A stretch of 64,000 bases of DNA from Granulibacter bethesdensis (GTDB lineage: Bacteria; Pseudomonadota; Alphaproteobacteria; Acetobacterales; Acetobacteraceae), in NCBI RefSeq assembly GCF_001889545.1, contig NZ_CP018194.1, forward strand, positions 1,834,501-1,898,500, read 5' to 3'. A model generated the notes under the pieces. That model worked only from the letters and a program-made list of their open reading frames with translations. It did not search any database and had not been told where the DNA came from. Shown here piece after piece: positions 7,990-17,711 of the stretch. The translations under genes were made by a program, and so were the position numbers. The first letter of the stretch is position 1. The number at the start of each line of letters is the position of its first letter.

Positions 7990-10863
7990 ATGATGTTTCT
8001 GTCTCCATGGCTGTTGCTGGCACTCGGCCTGCTGCCGATCCTGTGGTGGCTGCTGCGGGCCACGCCTCCCGCCCCACGGCAGGAGAGGTTTCCCAGCCTC
8101 CGTCTGCTGCGTGATCTGGCCATGCGGGAGGAAACGCCAGCCCGCACGCCATGGTGGCTGCTGGCCCTGCGGATCGCCGCCGCCGCGCTGGTGATTATCG
8201 GGCTGGCCGGACCGGTCTCCACCCCGCTGGAGGGGCTGCCCGGCCCGGCTGGCTCCACCCATTCTCCTCTGCTTTTGGTGCTGGATGATGGCTGGGCCTC
8301 TGCCCCACGCTGGTCAGGCATCCTGCGCGCGGCAGAGCAGAGCCTGCATCACGCCGCCATGGATGGGCGGCAGGCCGCATTTCTGACCACTGCCCCCGGC
8401 GGAGACGGCAGCCAACCCTTCCCCAGCCCGGTCATGGATCCCGCTCTGCTGCGCGCCCGCATCGGTGCGCTGCGGCCCCAGCCATGGACCACTGATCACC
8501 GCGCCGCAGCCGCCATGCTGAACCGGCTGCCGGCCAATGGATGGGGTGTGGTGGCGATTCCGGATGGTCTCGCCCAACCGGGGGACGATGTGTTCGCCCC
8601 GGCACTCAGTCGCCTCGGCCCGGTAATGAAGGTCGAGACCGAAGGCGGCGCGCCCTTGCTGCTGCGTCCACCCGTGATCCAGCCTGACCGGCTGATCCTG
8701 CGCGTATCCCATACCGGACGCAGCGCAGGAACCGATCATGTCGATGTGCTGGCCCAGACCGCCGATGGGCGCAGCCTGTCCCGCACCCGCATTGCCCTGC
8801 CCGCCACACCGGGTACCGCCGAAGCCCCGCTGATCCTGCCACCGGAGATTCGCAACCAGCTTGCCAGGCTGGTGCTGGACGGACCACAAGGTGCAGGCAG
8901 CATCGTGCTGCTGGATGAACAGTCGCGCCGGCGTCCGGTCGGGCTGGTGGCGGCGGATCGCTCCGCCGCTGACACGCCGCTGCTCGGCCAACTCTATTAT
9001 CTGCGTCGCGCTCTGGAACCTTATGCGGAGGTGCGGGAGGGCGATCTGAAAACCCTGCTCTCCCGCGATCTGTCGGTGCTGATCCTCGCCGACCGGCCGG
9101 TGGAAAATGAGGAGGAGCGCGCCGCCATCCTCCGTTTCGTGAACAAGGGTGGAGAGTTGATCCGCTTCGCCGGGCCGCATCTGGCTGCGCATCCGGATGA
9201 TCTGCTGCCGGTTCGGCTGCTGGATGGCGACCGCCAGCTTGGCGGGGCGATGTCATGGGGGCATCCGGCGCATCTGGCCCCTTTCCCTCCCGGCCCCTTC
9301 GCCGGACTGCCTCCGCTCGGTATGGCGTCCTCTGACATAAGACCCAGTGATCAGAAGGGCGATCAGAAGGGCGATCAGAAGACAGAGGATAAAACCGGAG
9401 CCGATATACGGGTCTCACGGCAGGTGATGGCGGAACCCTCGACGGATCTCGCCACGCATAGCTGGGCGGTGCTGGAGGACGGAACGCCCCTGGTCACCGA
9501 ACGCAGCCAGGGGGCCGGACGCATCGTTCTGTTTCATGTCACCGCCAATACAGACTGGTCCACCCTGCCGCTCTCCGGGCTGTTCGTGGAAATGCTGAAG
9601 CGGCTGGTCGGGCTGGCGGCCGGCGTGGCCTCCATTCCGCCCGACACCATGCTTTCCCCCACTGAGACGCTGGACGGGTTCGGTCAGCCCGGCAGCCCGC
9701 CGCAGGCCGCAACGCCGTTGCGCGCGGGAGATTTCGCTTCCACCCCGACCTCTCCCCGTCATCCTCCAGGGCTGTACGGACCGGAACAGGGACGGCAGGC
9801 GCTGAATATCGGCACTGCCGCCCCGGCCCTTCTCCCCGCAACCCCCATTCCGGGAGCCCGCAACGTCACCGCCGCCCTGCTGGGACGGCAGCATGCGTTC
9901 GGACCAGGACTGATCGCCACCGCGCTGGCTCTGCTGGCGCTGGATATGCTGCTGTCACTCTGGCTGCGCGGCATGCTGAAACGGGGCGGAGGAGATGGCA
10001 GCGCTGCCGTCGCAACGCCCGCATCGAAACCCGCCTTTTTCGCCCGGCGGCGCAGAATGCTGAGCCTGCTGATCGGCGGCGCCATCACCATGGCCGCGCT
10101 GCGCCCGCGCTCCGCGCCGGCTGCGCCAGGCGGGATCGCCGGGAATCCCGACAGCCATTATCCCTCGCTCGCCATCCATCTCGCTTATGTCGTGACCGGC
10201 AATGCGGAGCAGGATGCCATCTCCCGCATGGGGCTGACCGGGCTGGCCGATTTCGTCTCCGGCCGGACCGCCGCCACGATCGCGCCGCCCATCGGCGTGG
10301 TGCCTGGGCGGGATGATCTCAGCTTCTATCCCCTGCTCTACTGGCCGCTGACCAGCGACCAGAACCCGGATACCCTGCCGGAAACCATGCTCGCGGCGCT
10401 GAACGACTATATGGCGCATGGCGGCATCATCCTGATCGACACGCGCGATGCCGGTGCCGGAGCCGGTATGAATGGCGGACATGAACGCCTGTTGCAGGCT
10501 ATCGGACGCTCCCTGAACGTACCACCGCTGACCCCGCTGACGCCGGAGCATGTGCTGGCCCGCAGTTTCTATCTGCTGCACGATTTCCCCGGCCGTTACG
10601 CCGGGGGCGAGGTCTGGGTCCAGCGCGATGAGGACCGTGCCAATGACAGCGTCAGCCCGGTGATCATTGGCGGCAATGACTGGGCCTCCGCCTGGGCGGT
10701 GGATGATCAGGGGGGCCATCCCTACGCCACCATTCCCGGCGGCGCACGGCAGAGGCTGCTGGCCTATCGCTTCGGCACCAATCTGGTGATGTATGCGCTG
10801 ACCGGAAACTATAAGGGCGATCAGGTGCATGTCCCCTCCATTCTCGACCGGCTCGGGCAGTAG
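7990..10863 (+). CDS. BatA-like N-terminal and DUF4159 C-terminal membrane protein
   Basis: A large protein of about 957 residues. It opens with a BatA-type N-terminal membrane segment (MMFLSPWLLLALGLLPILWW), followed by a second hydrophobic stretch near residue 60. A long central part has glutamine-amidotransferase-like sections, and another transmembrane segment lies near 640-660. The C-terminal 220 residues resemble DUF4159 (HYPSLAIHLAYV, then FYPLLYWPL and MAHGGIILIDTRDAG). The start ATG at 7990 has GGGAGG six bases upstream, and the frame upstream overlaps the DUF58 gene and looks non-coding. It belongs to the MoxR/DUF58 operon; a cell-envelope role is inferred. A 12-bp repeat at 9349-9384 codes for repeated DQKG. 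Confidence 0.87.
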   Translation: MMFLSPWLLLALGLLPILWWLLRATPPAPRQERFPSLRLLRDLAMREETPARTPWWLLALRIAAAALVIIGLAGPVSTPLEGLPGPAGSTHSPLLLVLDDGWASAPRWSGILRAAEQSLHHAAMDGRQAAFLTTAPGGDGSQPFPSPVMDPALLRARIGALRPQPWTTDHRAAAAMLNRLPANGWGVVAIPDGLAQPGDDVFAPALSRLGPVMKVETEGGAPLLLRPPVIQPDRLILRVSHTGRSAGTDHVDVLAQTADGRSLSRTRIALPATPGTAEAPLILPPEIRNQLARLVLDGPQGAGSIVLLDEQSRRRPVGLVAADRSAADTPLLGQLYYLRRALEPYAEVREGDLKTLLSRDLSVLILADRPVENEEERAAILRFVNKGGELIRFAGPHLAAHPDDLLPVRLLDGDRQLGGAMSWGHPAHLAPFPPGPFAGLPPLGMASSDIRPSDQKGDQKGDQKTEDKTGADIRVSRQVMAEPSTDLATHSWAVLEDGTPLVTERSQGAGRIVLFHVTANTDWSTLPLSGLFVEMLKRLVGLAAGVASIPPDTMLSPTETLDGFGQPGSPPQAATPLRAGDFASTPTSPRHPPGLYGPEQGRQALNIGTAAPALLPATPIPGARNVTAALLGRQHAFGPGLIATALALLALDMLLSLWLRGMLKRGGGDGSAAVATPASKPAFFARRRRMLSLLIGGAITMAALRPRSAPAAPGGIAGNPDSHYPSLAIHLAYVVTGNAEQDAISRMGLTGLADFVSGRTAATIAPPIGVVPGRDDLSFYPLLYWPLTSDQNPDTLPETMLAALNDYMAHGGIILIDTRDAGAGAGMNGGHERLLQAIGRSLNVPPLTPLTPEHVLARSFYLLHDFPGRYAGGEVWVQRDEDRANDSVSPVIIGGNDWASAWAVDDQGGHPYATIPGGARQRLLAYRFGTNLVMYALTGNYKGDQVHVPSILDRLGQ
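9349..9384. repeat. 12-bp in-frame tandem repeat coding for DQKG
   Basis: GATCAGAAGGGC occurs twice exactly (9349-9360, 9361-9372) and once degenerate (9373-9384) inside the DUF4159 gene. Copy-number change would keep the reading frame. Confidence 0.85.
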
Positions 10864-10874
10864 GAAGGGATTTG

Positions 10875-13142
10875 ATGCAGACCGATCATATCTCCGCCTC
10901 TCTGGTCTCCGCTTCTCTGGGATTTCAGCCGCTTCTGCCGCTCTGGCTGCTGGGGATGCTGGGGGTTCTGTGCCTGCTGGCGCTGCTGCCCGCGCTGCTG
11001 CGCCGGGCGCGGGGCTGGCCATGGCGGCTAGCCGCCTTCACCGCGCTGCTGATCTGGCTTGGCGGCCCAAAGCTGGTGCGGGAAACGCGGCAGGGACTGG
11101 CCGATATCGCCTTGCTGGTGATCGACCAGAGCGGCTCCATGGCGCTGAAGGACCGCACCAAGCTGGCTGAACAGGCCCGCAGCATCCTGACGCGGACTAT
11201 TCCCCAGCCCGGTCGCGTGGGGGAGCCGCCGCTGGAACTGCGCACCGTCACCGTGCCGGAACATGGCCGTGACGGCACAAAACTTTTTGCCGCCATCGCA
11301 CAGGGGCTGGCCGATATTCCACGGGACCGGCTGGCTGGAATCGTCGCTGTGACCGACGGCCAGGTGCATGACGTGCCACCCTCCATCGCCAAGGGCACTC
11401 CTCCGGCCTTCAACGCGCCGCTGCATGTGCTGCTGACCGGGCGGGGTGAGGAAACCGATCGCCGCCTGCGCATGATCGAGGCCCCGACCTACGGCATTGT
11501 CGGCAAGACCATCTCCCTGCGCGTGGCGGTGGAGGATCTGGGCGTCGCCCACTCCTCCCCGGTGGCCTCCCCGGTGGCCACCCCGGTGGCCACCCCGGTG
11601 GCGGAGTTGACCCTCCGCCGTGACGGAGAGGCTCCGGTAAAGTACACCGTGCCGGTCGGGCAGGAATACCCCATCACCCTGCCCGTCACCCATGAAGGGC
11701 CGAGCGTCATCGACATGACGGCAGCAACGCTGCCCGGAGAAGTCTCGACCATCAACAACCACGCCGTCATCACCATCAACGGGGTACGGGACCGGCTCCG
11801 CGTGCTGCTGGTCTCCGGCGAGCCGCATCAGGGCGAACGGGCATGGCGGCGGCTGCTGAAAGCCGATCCCTCGGTTGATCTGGTGCATTTCACCATTCTG
11901 CGGCCACCGGAAAAGGACGATAATACGCCCCTCAACGAACTCGCGCTGATCGCCTTTCCGGTGCGGGAGTTGTTCCAGCAGAAAATCCGTGATTTCGATC
12001 TGATCATTCTCGACCGGTTCCAGAACCGGGGGATTCTGCCGCAAATCTACCTGCGCAACATCGCTGATTATGTGCGGCAGGGCGGCGCCCTGCTGATGAC
12101 CGCCGGACCGGAATATGCCAGCCCGGTGAGCCTCGCCAATTCTCCGCTGGGGGAGGTGCTGCCCGCCATGCCGCGTGGGCAGGAGTCCGACGATCCGCTT
12201 TCCGCCGTGATCGAAGGCGGGTTCCGCCCGCAGGTGACGCCACTCGGCGCCCACCATCCGGTGACGGAGAAACTGCCCGGCGCACCGTCTTCCACCGAGG
12301 GTGCATCTGCCAGGAATGCCGCATCGGAATGGGGGTCGTGGTACCGCTATATCGCCACGGACGGCCCGGATAATCCGGTGCATGGCCAGACTGTGCTCGC
12401 CACCCCGGATGGCGCACCACTGCTGATTCTGGACCATGTGGGTAAAGGCCGCGTGGCGCTGCTGCTGTCCGACCAGATCTGGCTGTGGTCACGTGGACAT
12501 CAGGGAGGCGGTCCTCAGGCGGAACTGCTGCGTCGCGTCGCGCACTGGGCCATGAAGCAGCCGGAGCTTGAGGAACGCGCGCTCACGGCACAGATCGCAC
12601 AGGGGCGTCTGACAGCCCTGTTGCGCAGCCCGGAGGATATTCCTCCCGGCATGGTGACCGTGACCGATCCTGATGGCAAGGACACCAGCGTTCCACTGCA
12701 TATCACCGGCCCAGGCCGGGCGGAGGCAAGCCTGCCCGCCGCCGCACCAGGTGTGTGGCGCGTGCGTTATCGTCCGCCGGTGTCTGCTAAACCCGCTTCT
12801 CAGGAGGGGGAGCAGGCTGCATCCTCCGAACTGACTGCTTTTGTGGCGGCATCCCCGCCTGATCCGGTGGAGGTCGCCGATCTCCGCGCAACGGCCACAG
12901 TTCTGAATGGCGCGGCCCGGCTCAGCGGTGGTAGTATGCAATGGCTATCCCCCGCAGGGGTACCCGCTATCCGTCGCGTCTCCATGGGTACGCGCGCTTC
13001 TGGAAATGGCTGGATTGGACTGCGCCGCAATGATGCACATCTGGTGACCGGGATTGATGCGCTGCCGCTTTTACCCGGCTGGGCTGCCCTGCCCCTGATC
13101 CTGTTGCTGATCCTGGCCGCGTGGAGGCGGGAGGGACAATAA
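10875..13142 (+). CDS. VWA-like membrane protein of the MoxR operon
   Basis: A protein of about 755 residues. It has two N-terminal transmembrane segments (about residues 20-45 and 52-66) and then a von Willebrand factor A-like domain beginning LLVIDQSGSMALKDRTK, which keeps the DxSGS part of the metal-ion-dependent adhesion site. A class I glutamine-amidotransferase-like region follows (FDLIILDRFQ, QGGALLMTAGPEYASP), and a C-terminal transmembrane segment ends the protein. ATG 10875 is preceded by AGGAAGG; the previous gene stops 11 bases earlier, so this is the last gene of the operon. It is partner to the BatA/DUF4159 protein in many alphaproteobacteria; the biochemical role is unknown. 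Confidence 0.85.
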   Translation: MQTDHISASLVSASLGFQPLLPLWLLGMLGVLCLLALLPALLRRARGWPWRLAAFTALLIWLGGPKLVRETRQGLADIALLVIDQSGSMALKDRTKLAEQARSILTRTIPQPGRVGEPPLELRTVTVPEHGRDGTKLFAAIAQGLADIPRDRLAGIVAVTDGQVHDVPPSIAKGTPPAFNAPLHVLLTGRGEETDRRLRMIEAPTYGIVGKTISLRVAVEDLGVAHSSPVASPVATPVATPVAELTLRRDGEAPVKYTVPVGQEYPITLPVTHEGPSVIDMTAATLPGEVSTINNHAVITINGVRDRLRVLLVSGEPHQGERAWRRLLKADPSVDLVHFTILRPPEKDDNTPLNELALIAFPVRELFQQKIRDFDLIILDRFQNRGILPQIYLRNIADYVRQGGALLMTAGPEYASPVSLANSPLGEVLPAMPRGQESDDPLSAVIEGGFRPQVTPLGAHHPVTEKLPGAPSSTEGASARNAASEWGSWYRYIATDGPDNPVHGQTVLATPDGAPLLILDHVGKGRVALLLSDQIWLWSRGHQGGGPQAELLRRVAHWAMKQPELEERALTAQIAQGRLTALLRSPEDIPPGMVTVTDPDGKDTSVPLHITGPGRAEASLPAAAPGVWRVRYRPPVSAKPASQEGEQAASSELTAFVAASPPDPVEVADLRATATVLNGAARLSGGSMQWLSPAGVPAIRRVSMGTRASGNGWIGLRRNDAHLVTGIDALPLLPGWAALPLILLLILAAWRREGQ
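11556..11603. repeat. 12-bp in-frame tandem repeat, four copies
   Basis: Four copies of (T/A)CCCCGGTGGCC follow one another and code for SPVA/TPVA repeated four times, a flexible linker inside the VWA-like protein. Frame is kept if copies are gained or lost. Confidence 0.9.
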
Positions 13143-13244
13143 TGGAGCCTATCACAAAAGAATATTTGCCCGATGCATCCGCGCTTTCTCCGATGCGTCA
13201 CAATCACAGGCAGGGTGAGCCAGGAAACATGACAGGGAAACAGG

Positions 13245-13754
13245 ATGGCCAGACAGCCCGATTTTCATGACAATCATCCGGAGGCAGCCTCGGCACGCTG
13301 GTCTCCGGCAGTGGCACTGGCGGGATTTATTGCTTTCTGCCTGCTGGTTGCAGCGGTTGATGGCGTCTTTACACAGGGCGGCGTGCGCGACTGGTATCCA
13401 TCCCTGACCAAACCGTCCGGCACACCGCCGAACTGGGTGTTTCCGGTCGTCTGGACCACATTGTATATCATGATCGGTGTTGCAGGCTGGCTGCTATGGC
13501 GCCGCAAGGCATGGAGCACGCTGCGCCTGTGGGGCTGGCAGATTCTGGTCAACGCGCTGTGGAACCCGGTTTTTTTCGGCCTTCACCAGATCGGGCTTGC
13601 GCTGATTGTGATTATTGCGCTGCTGGCCCTGATTTTTCGTTGCATCCAGCGCTTCAAAGCGATTGATGCTCTGGCGGCCTGGATGTTTGTGCCATATGCC
13701 GTATGGGTCTGCTATGCCACCTATCTGAATGCCGGCTTCTGGCGTCTGAACTGA
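13245..13754 (+). CDS. tspO: TspO/MBR family membrane protein
   Basis: A 169-residue protein with five hydrophobic segments and the tryptophan-rich TspO pattern: WYPSLTKPSGTPPNWVFPVVWTTLY at about residues 51-75 and LVNALWNPVFFGLH in the third helix region. TspO proteins bind tetrapyrroles and in alphaproteobacteria affect porphyrin and photosynthesis or stress regulation. The N-terminal 22 residues are a hydrophilic extension. It starts about 100 bp after the MoxR operon and is probably transcribed separately. Confidence 0.92.
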   Translation: MARQPDFHDNHPEAASARWSPAVALAGFIAFCLLVAAVDGVFTQGGVRDWYPSLTKPSGTPPNWVFPVVWTTLYIMIGVAGWLLWRRKAWSTLRLWGWQILVNALWNPVFFGLHQIGLALIVIIALLALIFRCIQRFKAIDALAAWMFVPYAVWVCYATYLNAGFWRLN

Positions 13755-13810
13755 ACCGTATGCATCCGCGTCTGCCACCAGGCACCGCGCGGGAAGGAGT
13801 ATTCATTCTG

Positions 13811-14422
13811 ATGGCGTATCGCCTGATTTCTTCTCTGTCGCTTCGCGCCCGGTGTGGCGGTATTCCGGGGGCTCTGGGCGCGGCTCTTCTGATGACCAGC
13901 CTTGGCGCCGTGCCGGAGCATGCTGCGCAGGCACAGATGATGGGCATGCATAATAATCCGCACGCCACAGAACCCAAAGGGCAGCAGGCTCCGCCCCCCT
14001 CTCTCCCCGGCTCCAAGCCTGCCAGCCATACGCCGGTGCCGCCGCCGGACAAATCGCTGGCCGATATGCAGCCGAATGATGCCCTGTTCGATGCGATCAA
14101 CCGGGGCGATGTCCCTGCCGCCCGCGATGCCCTGTCACGCGGCGCGCAGTTGGAGGCGCGTAATGTGCTGGGGATGACGCCTCTGGAACTGTCGGTGGAT
14201 CTGGGGCGGAACGAGATTTCCTTCCTGCTGCTCTCCATGCGCCCGCCGCCGGACAGCTCCGCCGTCATCAGCGGGCCGGCCCCCAAACCCGTTACGACGG
14301 CCAGCAAGACGACGAAAATCAAGGGCAGCAAATCCCATCATGAGGACAGCGCCGCCATCTCCACCACACAGCCAAAAGAGGCCAGCGCCAATGAAACAGG
14401 CTTTCTGGGCTTTAATCGCTAG
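13811..14422 (+). CDS. Secreted small ankyrin-repeat protein
   Basis: A protein of about 203 residues. A signal-peptide-like N-terminus (basic start, then ALGAALLMTSLGAVPEHAAQAQ) precedes a Pro-rich stretch. About two ankyrin repeats follow (DALFDAINRGDVPAARDALS, then EARNVLGMTPLELSVDLGRN), then a Ser/Thr/Lys-rich tail. The start ATG at 13811 was chosen because it opens the signal peptide; a GGAAGGAG lies about 12 bases upstream. A periplasmic location is inferred. Specific function unknown. Confidence 0.78.
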   Translation: MAYRLISSLSLRARCGGIPGALGAALLMTSLGAVPEHAAQAQMMGMHNNPHATEPKGQQAPPPSLPGSKPASHTPVPPPDKSLADMQPNDALFDAINRGDVPAARDALSRGAQLEARNVLGMTPLELSVDLGRNEISFLLLSMRPPPDSSAVISGPAPKPVTTASKTTKIKGSKSHHEDSAAISTTQPKEASANETGFLGFNR

Positions 14423-14532
14423 TGCGAAGGCTCCCGGTCGGCCCTGAAACAACCCGGCCGGGAAAGACTGTGCGGAAAGCGGATTGCAGAACACCGCCAG
14501 TTATGTCTAAAACGCCTGCCACCCACCAATGG

Positions 14533-14607
14533 GCCGGGTTAGCACAGTGGTAGTGCAGCGGTTTTGTAAACCGAAGGTCGGGGGTTCAAATCCCTCACCC
14601 GGCACCA
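14533..14607 (+). tRNA. tRNA-Thr(TGT)
   Basis: A cloverleaf can be folded by eye: acceptor arms GCCGGGT and ACCCGGC, anticodon loop TTTGTAA (anticodon TGT), T-loop GGTTCAAATCC, discriminator A and an encoded CCA end. The outermost anticodon-stem pair is mismatched. The 75-bp gene is followed by atypical sequence with a broken defence-like gene, so it could be an integration site, although no copy of its 3' end was seen elsewhere in the window. Confidence 0.95.
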
Positions 14608-14848
14608 GTTCAGGCGGTTGAGTGTGGTTGGGTTTTTCGGGAAATTTGATTGAGAGTCTGGTAGTTGAACTACCGGGGTGTGCCTTTTGTGCCGACACCG
14701 AAGATACTCCATGGGAGCGGCCCAGCCAAGACATTGAAGAGGACCACTCCAGCATACGGTTGGGGGCGGAAAACAGAATGTCTGGTTTGAAACCGTCTCG
14801 CGAATAAGTAGATATTATCTAACCGCAATAGACGAGAACTGTCCCCTT

Positions 14849-15806
14849 TTAAAAGGGAATATCGTCGTCGGAGCCAAGGCAGGAAAGCGGCAAAGCATCC
14901 TCTGGCAACTGCACATTATGGACAATCAACAGGTTGAGTATGTCGTTCCTGCCCATGAACATGATCTGGCTGCGCTTCTGCGCATCCAGCATACCACCAA
15001 GCAGTTGTTCCGCCGCTTTTGTGATCTCCCCCCCGGCCACAATGAATGCGTGATCTACCAACACTTTTCGATTCGTCTCGGGATCAAAAATTTCGTGTGC
15101 TAACATCATTAATGCTTGGTTGTAGATTTCGGCGATGTTAGCGTTGGTTCCCCTTGATACGCTGGAGGAATCGAGCTTTCCCTTTTTGGCTTGAATGCCG
15201 AAGTATAGGTAATGCTGCGTGGGCAGTTGATAGCGCATCCAAATGTCTTTGCCGAATTCATTTGACTTGTCCTTATGACCCACCGCTGTGATGCGATGGA
15301 AGCCAGCTTGGCGTAGCATCGGAAGAAGCACTTTCTCGATCAGCTCGTCCTCAGAGCACTTGTCCAGATAAGCGGCAAGCTGCGCGTCGCCTGACTTCGA
15401 CGGCCGAGAGGGGACGGTGCGGACTCATCGAGATTCCTGCGACCTTCTTGGTTCCAATGTGCCTGACATAGCACTGGTTGTCTTCAGCGTAGAATGCCTC
15501 GAATCCTTCCCGCACGAGCGCCTTATTGAGGGCTTGTAGCGCACCTGGTCGGTCATGCTCTTCGTTCGTCGCATCCCCAGGATCCATGAGGACGCGGATG
15601 ATTCGACATAATGTTTCGGGCGGTGTGTGGTTATCTGGATGCGGCTCTTCCAAAATTTTCTTGAGGGTCTCGACCACCCATACTGCTCGGGTTGAGCCAT
15701 CGTGGGCGTAGTCCGTGTCTGCATCTTGGAAGAAACGTGTGATTTTTCTGCTGGTGCGATAGGGAAAGAATGAAGTCTGCTCCCTCCCTTGTGGTACGCA
15801 AATCAT
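14849..15806 (-). pseudogene. Frameshifted Abi-type/restriction-endonuclease-like gene
   Basis: Two adjacent frames read as halves of one protein. The upstream half (15806 down to a stop at 15351) begins with a helical domain: KITRFFQDADTDYAHDGSTR, then LMDPGDATNEEHDRPGALQ. The downstream half stays open from a stop near 15424 and reads QLAAYLDKCSEDELIEKVLL, then GKDIWMRYQ and FGIQAKKGKLD, a D...QxK arrangement like Mrr/PD-(D/E)xK nucleases, and ends at 14849. Between about 15424 and 15351 both frames are open, and a one-base shift near 15375 joins them smoothly. Read alone, the second half would start at GTG 15331. I infer an abortive-infection-like nuclease broken by a frameshift; the AbiJ-type naming of the first domain is from memory and uncertain. 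Confidence 0.65.
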
Positions 15807-16241
15807 CTCGGCGATCTATTTGACCGTACGATTCTGCCACTTCACCTAAACCCCTCCTCGCCTCATGGCGCAGCCTAGCATTCGTATTGCTAAGCCATAG
15901 CTCGCGAACATACTTTCAGCTGGAACTCACCAATAGTCAGTTTTGGGCGATCCACACATCACATATGCCGAACTCGGACGCTAAGCAGACATTTGCTTGA
16001 CTTATGCCTAACGACCGCCACCCCCTAACCCGGTCATTAGTCAGCACGTGAATACAGACCAAACGACCCGACAGTGCAGCCCTGCCGCTATTCATCAAAC
16101 GGTCATTTTTCGGTCATACATGCCAATATCCATAAATAGTCCACACCATCGAGCAATTGGACAAACCACTATAACGGACAGAAAATAGGCATATCCGCAT
16201 TAGGAACCGTTCGGTGAAACCTTAACCATTCCTCCCCCCAC
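15807..16241. other. Gene-free stretch beside the broken defence gene
   Basis: About 435 bp of lower-GC sequence between the start of the broken nuclease gene and the end of the FixL-like kinase gene. It should hold the promoter of the minus-strand nuclease gene. No gene, RNA or clear operator was recognised. Confidence 0.4.
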
Positions 16242-17711
16242 TCACCCACCCGCCGGCACTGAAAAGCGGAAGGCCACCCCTCCACCCGGCGGTTCAAGCA
16301 ACACCAGATCGCCGCCATGCGTCTCGGCGATGGTGCGGCAGATGGACAGGCCGATGCCAAGCCCGTCTTCCTTTGTGGTCACGAAAGGCTGGAACAGTTT
16401 CTGCCGCACACTATCAGGCAGGCCCGGGCCGTTATCCGTGACCGTGACGAAAACCCTGTCTTCCTGCCGCATCGTCTCCACCATCAGGCGATGCGGAGGC
16501 GATTGCGTTTCCATGGCCTCCACCGCGTTGCGCATCAGGTTGAGCAAAAGCTGCTGAAGCTGCACCCTGTCACCGAAGACCTGATCGGCCTCCGGTGGCA
16601 GAGTGAGCGCCAGTTGCACCAGCCGGCCAGTCCCCGTCAGAGCCAGCGCACTGGTTTCCTGTACCAGAGTGCCGATATTCACCATGCTCCATGTACGGAT
16701 ATCCTTGCGCAGGAAATCACGCAGATTACGCACGATCATACGCGCACGCTCGGCCTGTTCGTCCATACCGGACACGGCCTGCTGCAACCGTTCCTGTCCG
16801 GGGGCAGACACCATCCGTTTCAGGCCGGCAATGTAATTACTGATCGCCGTCAATGGCTGATTCACCTCATGCGCCAGCACGGAGACCATCTGGCCAAGCT
16901 CATTCAGCCGCGCGACATGCAGCAATTCGGATTGAAGCTCCGCCATTCTGCGATCGCGCCGGTGCGGCTCCGTCAGGTCACGGGTAAAGCCTGTGAACAT
17001 GCGTAGCCCGGCCACTGCGACTTCTCCCACCTGCAACTCGATGGGAAACGGGGCGCCATCCCTCCTTTGGCCGACCAGAACGCGGCCGATGCCGATGATC
17101 CGCTTCTCCCCCGTCTCCTTATAACGGGCCAGATGGGCATCATGTGCCTGCGCATAGGGTTCCGGCATCAGCATGCGGACGTTCTGCCCGACCACCTCCT
17201 CCGCCGCAAATCCGAACATACGTTCCGCTGCCGGGCTGAAGAACTGCACCAACCCATGATCATCGATCACGATCAGACCATGCGGCACCGTCTCCAGCAC
17301 TGATTGCAGCAGATGCCCATGCAGCGTTCCTCCCTCCGTTTTCAGAGAGGAGCGGGCGATCCAGACCGTGCCGATGATCTTCCCAGCCTCATTGCGAACC
17401 GGCGTCATCGTCACAACCGCCGGGAGGATACCGCCATCCTGATGCGCCAGCGTGGTTTCGACATGCAGCAGACGCTGTCCCCGGTGCAGTTGATCCAGCC
17501 AGAGAAGATGCTGATCCCGCGCCGCATCCGGCACCAGATGCCAGATGGAAAGACCGATCGCCTGCTCTGCGGTCAGGCCCAGCAGACGGGTCGCGGCTTC
17601 ATTCCAGTGCGCGATCACATCGTCCTGATCGAAGCCGATCATGGCATCGTCGGAACACGCGCTGAGCGCCGCCAGATAGGCCAATGCAGTATTATCGGGC
17701 TGCGAGTCCAT
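16242..17711 (-). CDS. FixL-like PAS sensor histidine kinase
   Basis: A 489-residue kinase with two PAS domains (about 15-120 and 130-250), a HisKA segment with VLAHEVNQPLTAISNYIAGL (phospho-acceptor His about 281), and an HATPase domain with N, G1 and G2 boxes (NLMRNAVEAM, DNGPGLP, GLGIGLSICRTI). No transmembrane segments. The second PAS closely follows FixL (MPEPYAQAHDAHLARY, then IIGIGRVLVGQRRDG). At the place of the FixL proximal heme histidine, just before IIGIGR, it has Arg (about residue 204), so classical heme-based oxygen sensing is doubtful. Its ATG at 17711 overlaps the TGA of the fixJ-type gene, so the pair is coupled. Confidence 0.9.
   Translation of the reverse strand: MDSQPDNTALAYLAALSACSDDAMIGFDQDDVIAHWNEAATRLLGLTAEQAIGLSIWHLVPDAARDQHLLWLDQLHRGQRLLHVETTLAHQDGGILPAVVTMTPVRNEAGKIIGTVWIARSSLKTEGGTLHGHLLQSVLETVPHGLIVIDDHGLVQFFSPAAERMFGFAAEEVVGQNVRMLMPEPYAQAHDAHLARYKETGEKRIIGIGRVLVGQRRDGAPFPIELQVGEVAVAGLRMFTGFTRDLTEPHRRDRRMAELQSELLHVARLNELGQMVSVLAHEVNQPLTAISNYIAGLKRMVSAPGQERLQQAVSGMDEQAERARMIVRNLRDFLRKDIRTWSMVNIGTLVQETSALALTGTGRLVQLALTLPPEADQVFGDRVQLQQLLLNLMRNAVEAMETQSPPHRLMVETMRQEDRVFVTVTDNGPGLPDSVRQKLFQPFVTTKEDGLGIGLSICRTIAETHGGDLVLLEPPGGGVAFRFSVPAGG

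Noticed and set aside
14507-14755. Minus-strand open frame containing GEGFEPPTFGLQ-like peptide
   Set aside because: It is the antisense reading of the tRNA-Thr gene, a well-known false protein motif.
14608-16241. Integrated element bounded by repeats of the tRNA-Thr 3' end
   Set aside because: No second copy of the tRNA end and no integrase were found in the window.
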